Source: Capronia americana
Taxonomy: Eukaryota; Ascomycota; Eurotiomycetes; Chaetothyriales; Herpotrichiellaceae
NCBI GenBank assembly: GCA_016110215.1
Contig: JADWQD010000008.1
Location: 1,736,001-1,800,000 of the forward strand
Length of the DNA stretch: 64,000 bases
Reading direction: 5' to 3'
Made by a program: the position numbers and the translations under genes. Every line of letters starts with the position of its first letter. The first letter of the stretch is position 1. Below the pieces are notes generated by a model. It was not told where the DNA came from, made no database searches, and saw only the letters and a program-made list of their open reading frames with translations. Of this stretch, positions 9,556 through 20,518 are shown in pieces.

Positions 9556-10882
9556 ATGGACTTTACGAACTATGCCAAGTACCATAAAGTACTGAACTTG
9601 CCAGAAGACGCGTCTTTACATGAGCTGGACGGAAGGTATTTTGACGCGGTTGAGTACTGGACAGTCCAAGGTCGACGCGGCGACGAGAATGCGAAAACGG
9701 AATTACAACTTATCGACGAGGCGTACGGCGCGCTCTTTCAGAGACACCTGAAAGAGCAAGAGGGCGTGGAAAATTGGAAGGCGAACTACACCATGCAACA
9801 AGTGGTCACCGGCCAAGAGCGCATGACCAAGCCGAGTGAGGCTGATGATGACCTCTGGGTTCCTCCTCGACGACAGAGATCTGCCTCGCCTGAAGTGGAA
9901 GACGGCATGGAAACCGACGAGTTAGAGGGCTATGAGAACGAACAGTCCACGGCGGATGAGGTGGGACCTGTGTCGAGTTTCACGATTCGAGAGATTACGG
10001 GTGACATCAAAGACGCTCCTGACAACGCAGTCATTGTCCGTATGTGAGTAAGCAGTGATAGGCCGACAGAGACTGACACGAGTCTTGATAGATGCAGTCA
10101 ACTGTCAAGGGGTTTGGGGGTATGGCATTGCAAAAGAGCTCAAAAGCATGGTATGACTGCCTACTTATCGCGTGTGGACTCGAGTTGACTATTCCAAGTG
10201 TCCAGAGGCGTTCGAAACCTACCGATTGCACTGTCAACGGGCCACCGGTCCACGCAATCTTATTGGGACTTGCCTCCTTATCCCTCCGCAACCACACGAC
10301 TATGAGCGAGCGCGTACGCTGAAGCTCAAAGGCATCGATAACGCCCTGCTCGGTGAGATCACCATTCCCAAACCGCGCCGTTGGATCGCCTGCCTCTTCA
10401 CCAGCATCGGCTATGGTAAACCAAACAAGAAAACAAACAATCCTGGCAAAGACTCTCCATCCCAGATCCTCCAGCATACGAGACTAGCTCTTGAAGAACT
10501 CCGAACACGTCTCGAGGACTACGCCATATCGGACCCGAAGAAGATAACAGCAAGAGAGGCTGCTGATGAGAGGCCGGGAGAGATATGGAGTTCAAAATTC
10601 AACAGCGGAGCATTTGGAGTTGATTGGGAAGCAACTCGTGAGGTGCTGGTTCAAGAGTTTGATACATTTGGGAGACCATGGACTCTCGTGCAAAAGATCA
10701 GGAGTGGAGAAGATGAATCCTTGGAGTCTCCAGACGCGAATGTCACGGAAGGCACTGTTTCCAAGCACACCCGGAGGCATTCTCAAATTGAGTTTGAGAA
10801 CCGTCCAAGCGCGAAGAATGGTGGGTCAGGAGAATGTGACCGGCCGTTGCGGGATGCACTGCGAGAGATGGGCTTTCTTTGA
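9556..10882 (+). CDS. Macro-domain protein (POA1-like ADP-ribose-1''-phosphatase family) with degenerate J-like N-domain
   Basis: Three exons: 9556-10039, 10092-10150 and 10199-10882, with introns of 52 and 48 nt; 408 aa. Residues 4-70 resemble a J-domain (YAKYHKVLNLPEDASLHEL, later LQLIDEAYGALFQ) but lack the HPD tripeptide needed to stimulate HSP70. After an acidic linker, residues about 147-350 form a macro domain: SFTIREITGDI, AVNCQGVWGYGIAKELKS (ligand loop), LIGTCLLIPP, IACLFTSIGYG and FNSGAFGVDWEATREVL. This order matches yeast Poa1, which removes the phosphate from ADP-ribose-1''-phosphate, a tRNA-splicing by-product, and can hydrolyse ADP-ribosyl esters. The C-terminal 70 residues are disordered. 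The 10150/10199 junction (KSM|CPEAF) is the only phase-compatible one I found. Function by family is likely; the fusion is the odd feature. Confidence 0.82.
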
Positions 10883-11121
10883 ATAATGGACAACGGGAAG
10901 ACACAGACCTTGTGTTGGAGTGCTCCAAGCGCATGTACACACAAGGGTTGACAAGACAAGGCGTTGGAAAATAGGGGAAGCGCTATTCCTCGGAAGGACT
11001 AGCTGTAATCTTTGTCTTGGCATTAATGAAATTTCAAACTGACCGTCAGCCAATAATTCACTGTGTTTTCTGCCTCACCTCGCTGTGACTGCCTGCAACT
11101 TTCGTGTTCTACATCACAAAT

Positions 11122-13599
11122 ATGGACGAGGCACCAACTGATTCTCGCCCTTCAAAGCGCGTCAAGCTCGACTCAACTCAGACTGACATCATTGAGAACA
11201 CTGCAGCGATGGCTCACTCAGGCGATCAGAGCCACATTCAGCCGAATGTACAAGACCTGCTTGTGTCGGACGATGTAGCGAAGGAGCGCCAGGTCGGTAT
11301 TATCGCTTTCGTTAACGAGTCCGGGCCTGTCTTCCGGGGGATCCTCAAAAAGCGGTACACGGATTTCTTGGTGAACGAGATCTTGCCGAATGGAACTGTG
11401 GTGCACCTGAGCTCGATGAAGGTGCAGCACCAGGTCGGGCTGCATAAGTCTGATAGTACCGACCCGACTGCAGATGCGAGTGTAAAGGACCAGGAGAGTA
11501 CCGCCCCGACTGCAGAAGGGGGTGTAAAGGAACAGGAGATTGCGCCGGAGGAGCCCATTGGTGACGGTGAGACGGCAAAGGATGGACCGAGCGTTGAGAA
11601 AGCGACGGAACCAGAGGCTGCCAAAGCACCAGACGCGAATGGGCAACTCGCACAGGTAAGACCCCTCCCTTTCTGCCAGGAATGCCAAATAACAAGGAAC
11701 CAGCTCTCCGAGGCTGACCGCACCACGCTCCTGGGATACTTCAACGACGAAACAGTCGGTCAGATGTCCTCTCTCTACCAATCAGTTCTGCGCCATCCAG
11801 ACTGGAAGTCTCGAGATCACCCCATGGTCCGTACAGAATTCACCTCCGACCGAAGTGTCCGATCCCAGATTCATCAAGATATCCGCCGTATTTTCGACAG
11901 CAAGATCGACTCTTCTACAGACAAAGATGGCATCCTCGTGCTTACCGCATCACATGCGGCCTCAATCAGCGACCGTGACCGCAATCGTGGCTTGAACAAA
12001 AAGGCGAACAATGACCGATCCTCCCGACCCAACAAACTCGGCTGGCAGGACCGCGGTGGCGAGTATCTCCACTTCTCTCTCTACAAGGAGAACAAGGATA
12101 CCCTGGAAGTCATCTCTTATCTGACCAAACAGTTGAAGATCAATACAAAGACCTTCCAGTTTGCTGGCACGAAGGATCGACGCGCTGTGACTGTGCAGCG
12201 AGTGAGTGCATATCGTGTTGAGGCGGAGCGGCTGGCGGGCTTGAATCGATGGTTGAAGTATGCGGCGGTTGGGGATTACGAGTACCATAAGCAAGGCCTC
12301 GAACTCGGGGACCTCAGCGGAAACGAGTTCGTCATCACCTTAAGGGATTGTCAGCTCGAAGGATCTTCTTCCGACGAGGTTGCTGCGGGGCGGAAAGGAG
12401 AACTCCATTCCTATCTGCAAACATCACTTCAACGACTCCGCGAGAAAGGCTTCCTTAACTTCTACGGCCTACAACGATTCGGCACCTTCGCAACTCGCAC
12501 GGACGTTGTCGGCCTTCACATTCTCAAAGGTGATTTCAAGAGCGCGTGCGACGCCATCCTCGAATTTTCACCGGTGGCTCTCAACGCAGCTGCCTCGGAG
12601 ACCGGTGTTCTTGTTGGCCAAGATGATCGCTCCCGAGCAGAAGGTATCAATCTCTGGCGTACCACGGGCAGGATCAATGAAGCGCTCGACAAGATTCCCC
12701 GCAAGTTCTCCGCCGAGTCGAACATAATCCGACACCTCGGTAAGCATCGTCAGGACTATCTTGGCGCACTGCTGGGTATCCAGCGGAACCTGAGGCTTAT
12801 GTACGTCCACGCTTATCAGTCTTTGGTATGGAATCTTGCGGTCGTTGACCGCTGGCTCTTGTTTGGAGACGAGGTCGTGGAAGGAGACCTTGTCCTTGTC
12901 AAAGAACACAAGGACAAACAGGGAGATACCGAGGCGGCTCCGCAAGACACTATTGACGCGGACGGAGAAGTCGTTATCGAACCATCTGGCGACGATAGGG
13001 CGTTTGACAAGGACGACATGTACGAGCGCGCTCGCGCACTGACCGCGGAAGAAGCACGGGGCGGGAAGTACTCGATCTTCGACATCGTCCTTCCTCTTCC
13101 GGGATTCGATGTACTGTACCCCGCCAATCCCAGTGGTTTGTGGTATAGGGACTTCATGGCCAGCGAGGCTGGTGGTGGGCTCGATCCCTTGAACATGCGA
13201 CGTAAGCAGAAAGACTTCAGCCTCAGTGGCGGATACCGGAAAATGCTGGCACGCATCGGCGAGGCCTGGGAGGTGAGTGTGCACGAATACGGCGGTGAGG
13301 AAGGGGACAAGCAGTTCGTGGAGACGGATTTGGAGAGGATCAAGAAAGCCAACCAACAGGCCCACCAAGAAGGAGTGAATCAGGATGCCGTTTCCGAGAA
13401 CGCTGCTACTGCTGCGGAGGCGCCAAAATCGCCACCACCGGCATCAACAGAGGAATCTACGGAAGCGTCAAAGACCAACAAACTCGCCGCGGTCCTCAAG
13501 TTCCAACTTGGCTCGAGCCAATACGCGACCATGGCGCTGAGAGAGCTGTCCAAGGGAGGTATCCAAGCTTACAAGGCGGAGTTTATGGGCGGGAGATGA
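11122..13599 (+). CDS. PUS7: tRNA/snRNA pseudouridine synthase, TruD family (Pus7)
   Basis: The frame is open throughout from the ATG at 11122. A 48-nt stretch, 11656-11703, has a perfect donor (CAG|GTAAGA) and acceptor (CCAG|C) and is divisible by three, so it is probably an in-frame intron. The spliced product is 809 aa, the unspliced 825. Pus7 isomerises U to pseudouridine in tRNA, U2 snRNA, 5S rRNA and mRNA. TruD hallmarks are present: the catalytic motif FAGTKDRRAVTVQRVS (Asp codon at 12175), GNEFVITLRDCQ, the NFYGLQRFGT motif, and LRLMYVHAYQSLVWN. The N-terminus carries an RPSKRVKLD stretch (NLS-like) and an insertion with a 14-aa tandem repeat (11455-11538). The C-terminal insertion before the last strands is acidic and disordered. 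It is probably nuclear and cytoplasmic. High confidence. Confidence 0.93.
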   Translation: MDEAPTDSRPSKRVKLDSTQTDIIENTAAMAHSGDQSHIQPNVQDLLVSDDVAKERQVGIIAFVNESGPVFRGILKKRYTDFLVNEILPNGTVVHLSSMKVQHQVGLHKSDSTDPTADASVKDQESTAPTAEGGVKEQEIAPEEPIGDGETAKDGPSVEKATEPEAAKAPDANGQLAQVRPLPFCQECQITRNQLSEADRTTLLGYFNDETVGQMSSLYQSVLRHPDWKSRDHPMVRTEFTSDRSVRSQIHQDIRRIFDSKIDSSTDKDGILVLTASHAASISDRDRNRGLNKKANNDRSSRPNKLGWQDRGGEYLHFSLYKENKDTLEVISYLTKQLKINTKTFQFAGTKDRRAVTVQRVSAYRVEAERLAGLNRWLKYAAVGDYEYHKQGLELGDLSGNEFVITLRDCQLEGSSSDEVAAGRKGELHSYLQTSLQRLREKGFLNFYGLQRFGTFATRTDVVGLHILKGDFKSACDAILEFSPVALNAAASETGVLVGQDDRSRAEGINLWRTTGRINEALDKIPRKFSAESNIIRHLGKHRQDYLGALLGIQRNLRLMYVHAYQSLVWNLAVVDRWLLFGDEVVEGDLVLVKEHKDKQGDTEAAPQDTIDADGEVVIEPSGDDRAFDKDDMYERARALTAEEARGGKYSIFDIVLPLPGFDVLYPANPSGLWYRDFMASEAGGGLDPLNMRRKQKDFSLSGGYRKMLARIGEAWEVSVHEYGGEEGDKQFVETDLERIKKANQQAHQEGVNQDAVSENAATAAEAPKSPPPASTEESTEASKTNKLAAVLKFQLGSSQYATMALRELSKGGIQAYKAEFMGGR
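11455..11538 (+). repeat. 42-bp tandem duplication inside PUS7
   Basis: Two imperfect copies, 11455-11496 and 11497-11538, encode STDPTADASVKDQE and STAPTAEGGVKEQE within a low-complexity insertion of the Pus7 N-terminal half. Confidence 0.8.
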
Positions 13600-13740
13600 G
13601 TGTGTCTTGGTGGTTGCGGTACGTCGTACGTACTAGGATATCAGAGGATCGGAATCGTTATATTGCGTCAAGCACCAGGCCTTGCATGCCTCCGTCGGTA
13701 GAAAATGCGAGTCCCATTATTGGACATCATATCCGCTCTG

Positions 13741-13760
13741 CCCTGCCCTGCCCTGCCCTG
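13741..13760. repeat. (CCCTG)4 microsatellite
   Basis: Four perfect CCCTG units. Confidence 0.9.
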
Positions 13761-14362
13761 CACTGTGCTCTGGTCGGGAAGTTCACCGTCCTACCTAGGG
13801 AATACGCACACCAGGGCACACACAGTACCGTAGTGTACCGTATGCCGTTGACCTCGACTTCATAGAGATTACAGCCAACACGGGAACTATGACCTACCCT
13901 TCCGGAAGCTTCTAACCTGGCAGGGACGCCCCGGAGTGGTCCCGGAGTGGGTGAGTATAAGTAACAACCCGGCGCCGTCATCGCGAGTATATGACGTACC
14001 TATATTTCTACAGTATCTTTTCGACTTTTAAATAGCCCGTCCAGCCCGGCCAGGTATCGGGAATAGGAATAGGAATAAGAAAATAAACCCGTTTTATAAA
14101 TCAGGGGCCTTAACTGCAGGGAGTAAACAATTTGACGCATGCCCGGGAGATCGCGCCTCGTTCCAGATAGCGCCTTCCCCCCCCCCCAACGGTGGGGTTC
14201 CCTGATGATTCCGATATGAAAGGCGAGAATCCCGGAGGCGAGGGAATAGAGCTACTCGAGCTGGGACGGTCTCGGGTCGGAGAGGAAGTTTGAACTGATG
14301 CCTGATTAAGGTTTTATAGTTAACTATTAGCGCAAGGTAGCGGGAGGAAGAGGGGGTCAGGG

Positions 14363-14407
14363 GAACTTGGCGAACCTGACGAACCCGATGAATTTGACGA
14401 ACTTGGA
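14363..14407. repeat. 9-bp minisatellite, five units
   Basis: Five consecutive 9-mers of the form GAA-Y-NNGAY/GGC (GAACTTGGC, GAACCTGAC, GAACCCGAT, GAATTTGAC, GAACTTGGA). They read through on the minus strand as alternating Phe-x-x triplets but no gene is supported there. Confidence 0.8.
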
Positions 14408-14433
14408 TTGGTTCCACACGAACTTTATAGAAC

Positions 14434-14485
14434 GAGGGAGAGGTAGGGAGAGGAAGGGGGAAGGAGGGAGAGGGAGAGGTAGGGG

Positions 14486-14516
<31 letters not shown>

Positions 14517-14517
14517 G
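14434..14517. repeat. Purine tract / (GA)n microsatellite
   Basis: About 84 nt of almost pure purine on the plus strand (GAGGGAGAGGTAGGG.. then ten or so GA units). It may adopt non-B structure. No gene. Confidence 0.9.
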
Positions 14518-14950
14518 CCCAACTTCCCGATGCCGGTCTAGGTGTTGCGGTAATCAATGTCGAAGTGTGTGCCCTATGAATCTGGATCTGGATAGGCGAC
14601 TGTTACCCGCGGCGGCTTACGTCTGAGTGGTGGGCTTTTTAATCCCGCCCACCCCGAGAAGACGCTCTTGCCTCGAGATGGTAAACGGGTGTTCACTCCG
14701 TTGAGTCGGGGACGGTCTTTAGGTCCTGGTCCGGCTCCGGGAACGGATTGTGGAATGTCGTCTTGGGGACGGAGATCTCTGCCTTATAACGGCCGGACCA
14801 TTAGGAACAGGTATTGTGCGTTAGACTCGCCAAGCCGTCTCCACACTACTCACACCCGGGGAGTGAGCTTAATCACCGCTACTTAGCCTCAGGTACCGAC
14901 GGATCGTTCCAACGATGAACAGCAGCTTGCGCTCAGTCGCAGGTCTCTAC

Positions 14951-15982
14951 CTACCTTGACACCAGAACCCCCGAACGGACCCCCCGCGCGGGGGAGGTGC
15001 CCCAGCCCTGATTCCAGACACAGGAACTGACCCTATCTCTCCTAGTCAACCAGGATAAGCCTCTCGATACCTTTATCCTGGGTAATCTCTTCACCGTCCT
15101 CGGTTCCTCATTTCCCTCTCTCCAATGCCATCTCTTCCCCATGATCGCCTTAAACCATTTGACGTCAAACTGTCCAGCGAGAATCTTCTCTGTAAAATTG
15201 ACGACCTGTTCCCCTGCAACCATGGGCTTCAATGCGACGTCAAGATCTGGAGCAACAAAGAGGACGGTGCTTAATCTCCGGACCCCCGGTTGGCGGCGTA
15301 CTCGATGTCTGACCGCGTTGAGTTCGCCACCGGAGACGATGTATGCGCACCAGCCGCATAGGATGACGGTGGCGACCGCGGGGACGGGTTTCCAAACACC
15401 GGGATTGGTTGGATCTTCGATCTCGAGGCCGTCAGTGCCGCCTTGGCAGATGATGCTGAAGGTGCCGTAGTCACGATGGGCGCCGCAGCCGTTCTCGGTG
15501 GTGGCACTCGCTGTGTCGGGCGTGTAATCACACAAGCGGAAGTTGATATTGTGGGACTTGTGGACGGTGCCGAGATCGACATTGACGGTGGCGGAGAGAG
15601 CCTCGAGGACGGAGTCCACGTGATGTGTGGTAACGGCATTGAAGAAGTCCAAGACCTCGCCCAACCCGTTCGGTATCAAGGCAGCCTGAAGATCGGCTGG
15701 AATGCGAGACATGCGGCTTGTGTAGAGATCGATGGTGAGCTTCTGGTCTGCGACGGGATTGGTGGCTGCTGCTGTCTTAAAGAGGCCGCGAGTAGGACAG
15801 ACCTAGTTCAAGCGGGCGGCCAGTTCAGGATTGGCCCGGAGGTAGTCGAAGAGTTGGCCGATGGCAGCGAATTGAAGGAAGGCGATATCAGGTAGAACAC
15901 TGGGGATTTGGAGTGGCAGGGGCGGTGCTGCCACCTTTACCAGGCCTGCTGGGGGGAGGGAGACGGCTGCTACCGTTGTCAT
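14951..15982 (-). pseudogene. Broken 2-oxoglutarate/Fe(II) dioxygenase (isopenicillin-N-synthase-like)
   Basis: One minus-strand frame carries the whole protein from an ATG at 15982, but an in-frame TAG at 15803-15805 interrupts it after 59 codons. Before the stop is an N-terminal region (IPSVLPDIAFLQFAAIGQLF..NPELAARLN). After it comes VCPTRGLFKTAAATNPVADQ, then the core: NFRLCDYTPDTAS, GCGAHRDYGTFSIICQGGTD (HxD iron ligands), and NAVRHRVRRQPGVRRLSTVL (distal His and R-x-S for 2OG). The conserved C-terminus GKRWHWREGNEE is followed by about 50 unrelated codons, suggesting the native stop is also lost. Active-site residues are retained, so decay may be recent. An intron ending at the TAG cannot be excluded, but it would remove N-domain sequence that looks conserved. 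Confidence 0.6.
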
Positions 15983-18309
15983 GTTGAACGGATGACCCTT
16001 GGGAAGTGTGTCGGGGGAGTCCGCAGAAGTTTGAGGAGGGTTGGAAAGGAAGAGCTGCGATTACCTGTGGAAGAGGCCGTCCAAATGCGAGGCGGGCTTA
16101 GCGGGGGTACCTACCGGCCACCGGCCTGGTCAACTACTGGTGACTCTTCGATGATGCAGTCGAAATGTGAAAGTGTCAGATCCGTCCTCATATGCCATCA
16201 AAAGCGGTCCAGGCTCCATTATCAGATTTAATGCTCAATTTGCAGACCAAACCCTCTGGTGGCACTATGTTTGGGTCCACCTTTTTCGTAGGATCGTGCC
16301 TGAGACGAGCCGGACGCGAGGGGCGGGGCGGAGAGTCGACACATTTCCTTCCCCAAGCTTCAGTTTTTGGCCTTCCAAATTGAAAAGGGGTTTCAGGCGC
16401 AAGCATCAAGCGACGCGGCCAACGCCATTTCGGGAATCCGGCGCCGTCACCGAGACAGCGATCCCGATTGATATCCTGATCCGGTTCTCGATGGCTTCCA
16501 TGACGGTAACTTGGACCGAGATCGCCACCTCCCATGACATCCACAACGAGGTTCCTAACAGTCACCAGACCCGACAGATTTCGGTGCCACGGCGCCTACC
16601 CCGTGCTCAATGCTCACCGGTTCGGAGGGATCCACTCCCGCCAGAAGCTGGCATAACCTCACCAACCCCGACACGTACGAGGTACAGTCATGACAGTTCG
16701 AAAATGGTGACAAAAGTCGGCACTAGCCGAGGGTTGACAGAGGGCGCGAGCCGGGAATCATGAAGCCACAGAATGCCAAAAACCGCGCCGGGTTACAGGC
16801 TCCGACTCGATAGATATCGCGAAGCTCTCGACAGGGAGAGACGGGCCCCTGTATCCCCATGCCAAAAGAGCGCGCTATGTGTGTATTTTGGCGAAGGAGA
16901 GCCCAGGGTATTGGCGCTACGGATGCAGATATGCTGTCCGTTGTGTTGAGCTGTCAGTTTGTACGTCTGCCGGTTGCAAGTTCTACTACCTGCGGGCAGG
17001 CAGGTTGGGGATTGGCATGCATGACAGGCTAACAAGGATGGATTGAAATTAGCTGGGAACAGAAGGGCTGGGTGTGTCATGGACGCCCGCTGGCTTCATT
17101 TTGAAACAACCCGAGCCCTAAACTTGGGCTGGTTACTTGGGCGGAGGCTGGGGCTGTGGCGGTCGCCTGGAGGGATCCGAGGGAGATGAGTTCCTCGGGA
17201 GGGAGGTGGGTATTCCGTACTCCATTGCAAGAGTAAAGTGGCGTGCGAAGCCGCTTGAAAAGATGGAAAGGAAGGACAACGCAAGCCATGGGGCGGGCGG
17301 GAGGTCTCTTCCAAAGTTTGACCGACGAATGACGAACGGCGCGGCCTCTGGGCGCAACATACATCACGCATCATGCATGACCCGGATGGAATCCCTGGCG
17401 AGACTGAAGATTCCGTGATCTCCGAGGCTAGAGGTTGGCGTTGCTATGGCGAAGGGGCTTTTTAGAATTGCTAGCCAGGCTCAATACGGTGAGATGACTA
17501 CTGTCGACTGGATTGGTGGGAGGGCCTGCGTGTCGCAGTGGCGGATGTGTTGCCCTCCAGCCGATAAGTGGGTGGCAACCAATTGCTGTGTTTGATTTCT
17601 TTTTGACTGGTAACTATTATATTTCTTGCGAAAGTCGGTATATGTAATTGGCACAGACATAGTAAATGTACGGAGTATAGGACTTCTTATTTTCTGTATC
17701 TACTCGTACGGCTGCAAATCTCGGGCGGAGCCAGCGATCTGAAAGCACGGCAGCGTCTGGGTACGGCTGAGTTTCATGAATTTTCACCCGCTAGGGAACT
17801 TGCCGCTGCCAGACGCTCTGGAGTCACGCATGGCTGCGGGAATTGCCATGTTCGGAAGATTTTCTCCTAGCCAGTCGACGCTTAGCGAGATCAACAGACA
17901 GGGATGTGCATCGCGGCCCCGGGAGCCGAGTCATCTGGTCCAGCGAAGGGTGCCGCAACCGGTGTAGCGAGGCGTTGATATTGGGTTCGAGATGGGGACG
18001 GCTGCTGTGGCGTGGTTAGCATCGATATGGTCTAGTGGGAGCAAGGCTTCCCAACGTAGTACGGGGTACGTAGTAAGCAGTCCAGTGGCTGTGACGCCCG
18101 GCATGAATACGTGGTGTGTTCGGTGAATGAGAAGCTACTACTCGGCACACGGCCCAGATCACCCACACGCTACTGTCCCCCAGGGAAACAGGTCCACTTT
18201 ACTACAAACTCGAAGTATGTCCAACGCTCTGGGCGTCTTACTATGGAACGACCAACTTTAGACTCCGACCACACCGAAAGGAACCCCTGTGCAGTCACAA
18301 TGATGGACT
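15983..18309. other. Gene-poor stretch, no supported feature
   Basis: 2.3 kb with several overlapping random frames of up to 198 codons but no recognisable domain or splice structure. The part near 17570-17720 is AT-richer than its surroundings. Nothing else is recognised. Confidence 0.45.
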
Positions 18310-19881
18310 TTAGCTTGCATAGCCGCTTGAGACAACCACCCTTGCCTTGACCACCACCACTTCCTGACTCGGGTGGGGAGCTTCGGAAGCCGATTCCCTT
18401 GCGAAGCTGAGAATTGCCGGCCGCAAGCAGATGTACACCCTGCTGTTCGGGAGGACGTGTCCCTGATCCTGCCGGTGTGGCTCCATCCTCTCCTCGTCGA
18501 ACGGCTCGTCCTGCTCAAAGAACTGCGCCACGTACTGTCTGTTAGACTTCGACAAGTCTGCTCGAAGCTTGAGCATGTCGAAGAAAGCTGTCGTCATGGT
18601 CTTCTTGAATTCACGATGCTTCTCTAGCGAGTGGTCTGGAGGGCCACCTGCGCCGTATGCCGGTCCCCTTTCCACCGGGGGGACTCTCATCGATTTGAAG
18701 ACCTTGAATAGGCGGACCTGAAACTCTATTGCGTCCAGTGGCAGCCTCGGTTGCACCGTGGTGTCCAAAAGGTCAAGTTTTGTGGCAATATTGAGACGAC
18801 GCACGGCCTCGGGACAGTCTGCAAGACGATATCAGCCACAGGCCATGCGTTACCAAGTGAACAACTTACGTTGGGCGAATCGATTGAATGTTCTTTCCAC
18901 CGCAAATGGCATCTGGCTCTGTGGGTTTTCCTTGAAACCATTAAAACCCCAGGTGAACAGGGCGTTCGATGCGAGGATCTGCAAGAGGATGTCAAGGTTG
19001 AGCGCTGGGTGTGAGCTGGCTGTCTCCAGTTTGTCGACGACTTCTGACGCGTTTGAAGGCGCGAAGCTGACTTGACACAAGTCATGGGCTTCCTGTGTGG
19101 CATTGTTCAAGTCCAGATAGCTGCAGGGATGTGCTTGCAGATAGCACTGTATACTGTGCTCGATCTGTAGCATGGTGTTGCTCAGAGCGCTTCTGACATG
19201 GCTGTGCCGAGGTGGTGCAGTGTAGCTTTCATGTGCCTTGAGGTTTCTCATTATCTCGACAAACTTTCTTTCCCACGGCTCCACCACCATCTTCGAGCTT
19301 CCTGAGGCCTCTCCTTCTGAGGCGGTTATCGTGGAGCCACGGGGCGTTTGGTCGGGAGTAGCTCTTGAAAGAGTCTGTGCATTCGTCTCTCGGGCTCGTT
19401 CTTGCCTAGGTTTCTGGTATTCCCGCACTGGTAGCCTCGGGACTGGATGTTGGTAGGCGGGCGGGGACAGGCGCGGCGGATGATGCTGCTTCATGTTTCG
19501 TCCCGAAGCTGTAGAGGAATGACGAGGTATGACAACCTCAGGTTTTTGACGGGCGCGATTGGCAGAACGAGTAGCGGCGGAGTCGACTTTTGGTTTCTTC
19601 CGTCCACTCGGAAGTCTTTCGACACGTCCAGATGATTTTGTTGTCCGTTGAGACGATTGAGCCTCTCGTCTCAACCTCTTGGCGTGATGCCCCAACTTGG
19701 TTCTGACATTGTCCAGGGTAAGAGGTCTGTCGTTGGGAGAGCCAGCCTCCCGCAGCTTCTCCAGGATTATCACCGCAAGTTCTTCGCGTTTCCCCGACAG
19801 TTTGTCTATGTGGGCGTCAACAACCTGCTCCAAAATGGAATTTTCCAAGGGGCTCCAGCGTCGGCAGAGCCTGGGAGCCAT
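18310..19881 (-). CDS. Putative Myb/SANT-like nuclear protein, uncharacterised
   Basis: Two exons, 18870-19881 and 18310-18818 (complement), with a 51-nt intron (C|GTAAGT..TTGCAG|AC); the phases fit; 506 aa. The ATG at 19881 is the only good start. The N-terminus CRRWSPLENSILEQVVDAHI followed by helices to LGHHAKRLRREA resembles a Myb/SANT-type trihelical module (rW-x-x-x-E-n-x-i-L). Residues 75-200 are basic, Ser/Pro/Arg-rich and likely disordered, with RKKPK-type NLS stretches. The region about 200-400 is helical (VEPWERKFVEIMRNLKAH, LNLDILLQILASNALFTWGF) and has no family I can name. The last 60 codons are less certain, because another frame is open there and a further intron is possible. 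It shares a 637-bp upstream region with the divergent Zn2Cys6-ATPase gene. Confidence 0.6.
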
Positions 19882-20518
19882 TGCTAACGCGGAGAAGTCT
19901 CAGAAGAAGACAATTGGACTCGTGTCGAGGATACTGGGCCGAATAAGAAATGCGCAGGAAGCTTAAGGCTGGATAGATTGCATAGCCCCGACAACAGCGC
20001 CTCAGTTGTAGGAGCAGCCTGCAATCGACGTAGCCCTGCCTATGGGAGGAGTAGGATTGAACGACGGTAGAAATGGGTAGAAGAGAAAAGAAAGGCTGAG
20101 AGTGAGAAGAGATGCAGGAAGGCGTGGCAGGACAGAAATGGGCTATGAAAGGTTGAGTGCAAGGACCAACCTCTGCTTGGTCCGTATGGGTAGCAGTGCA
20201 TGATAGCGAAACGCCACGTCCCTTCGGCCCCTGACCACAATCTCCGCCCAACACCGGGGAGGCGGGAAGGCCAAGGGCTGGAGGAAGAGAAAAATCGGCC
20301 CAAAAGCCAGGCGGCTGCCTGGCTCGAGTCAGTTAGACCCATTCACTGTCGACACGACAACCAAGACATATAACCGGCCAACAATCCTCTTTGTCGGTGG
20401 TTTGTTTTTGCACCTAGTTATTTTCGGTCACCTTCTTCAATCTTCAAGCTCCTCTTGTCTCTAGGGGTAATAGACAACCCAGGACTCAAGATCTCCTGTT
20501 CGAGCCTCGTCGCCCGAC
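19882..20518. promoter_or_regulatory. Shared divergent promoter region, Myb-like gene / Zn2Cys6-ATPase gene
   Basis: 637 bp separate two divergent start codons (19881 minus, 20519 plus). A pyrimidine-rich leader (CTTCAATCTTCAAGCTCCTC) precedes the plus-strand ATG. No operator or TATA could be defined with confidence. Confidence 0.4.

Larger units (their letters stand above)
13600..14950. other. Gene-free, repeat-bearing intergenic stretch
   Basis: No plausible coding exon. It holds several simple repeats described separately: a CCCTG pentamer run at 13741, GGAATA units near 14060, a C11 run at 14177, a 9-bp minisatellite at 14363 and a purine tract at 14434. Confidence 0.55.

Noticed and set aside
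12568..13368. 266-codon antisense ORF within PUS7
   Set aside because: Exactly opposite a highly conserved coding region, so it is a shadow of PUS7 codon usage.
14094..14579. Ser/Leu/Pro-rich and Arg/Glu-rich ORFs over the GA tract
   Set aside because: Composition artefacts of the microsatellite and the 9-bp minisatellite.
16167..16763. 198-codon plus-strand ORF
   Set aside because: Arg/Ser/Pro-rich without conserved pattern, and overlapped by an equally open antisense frame.
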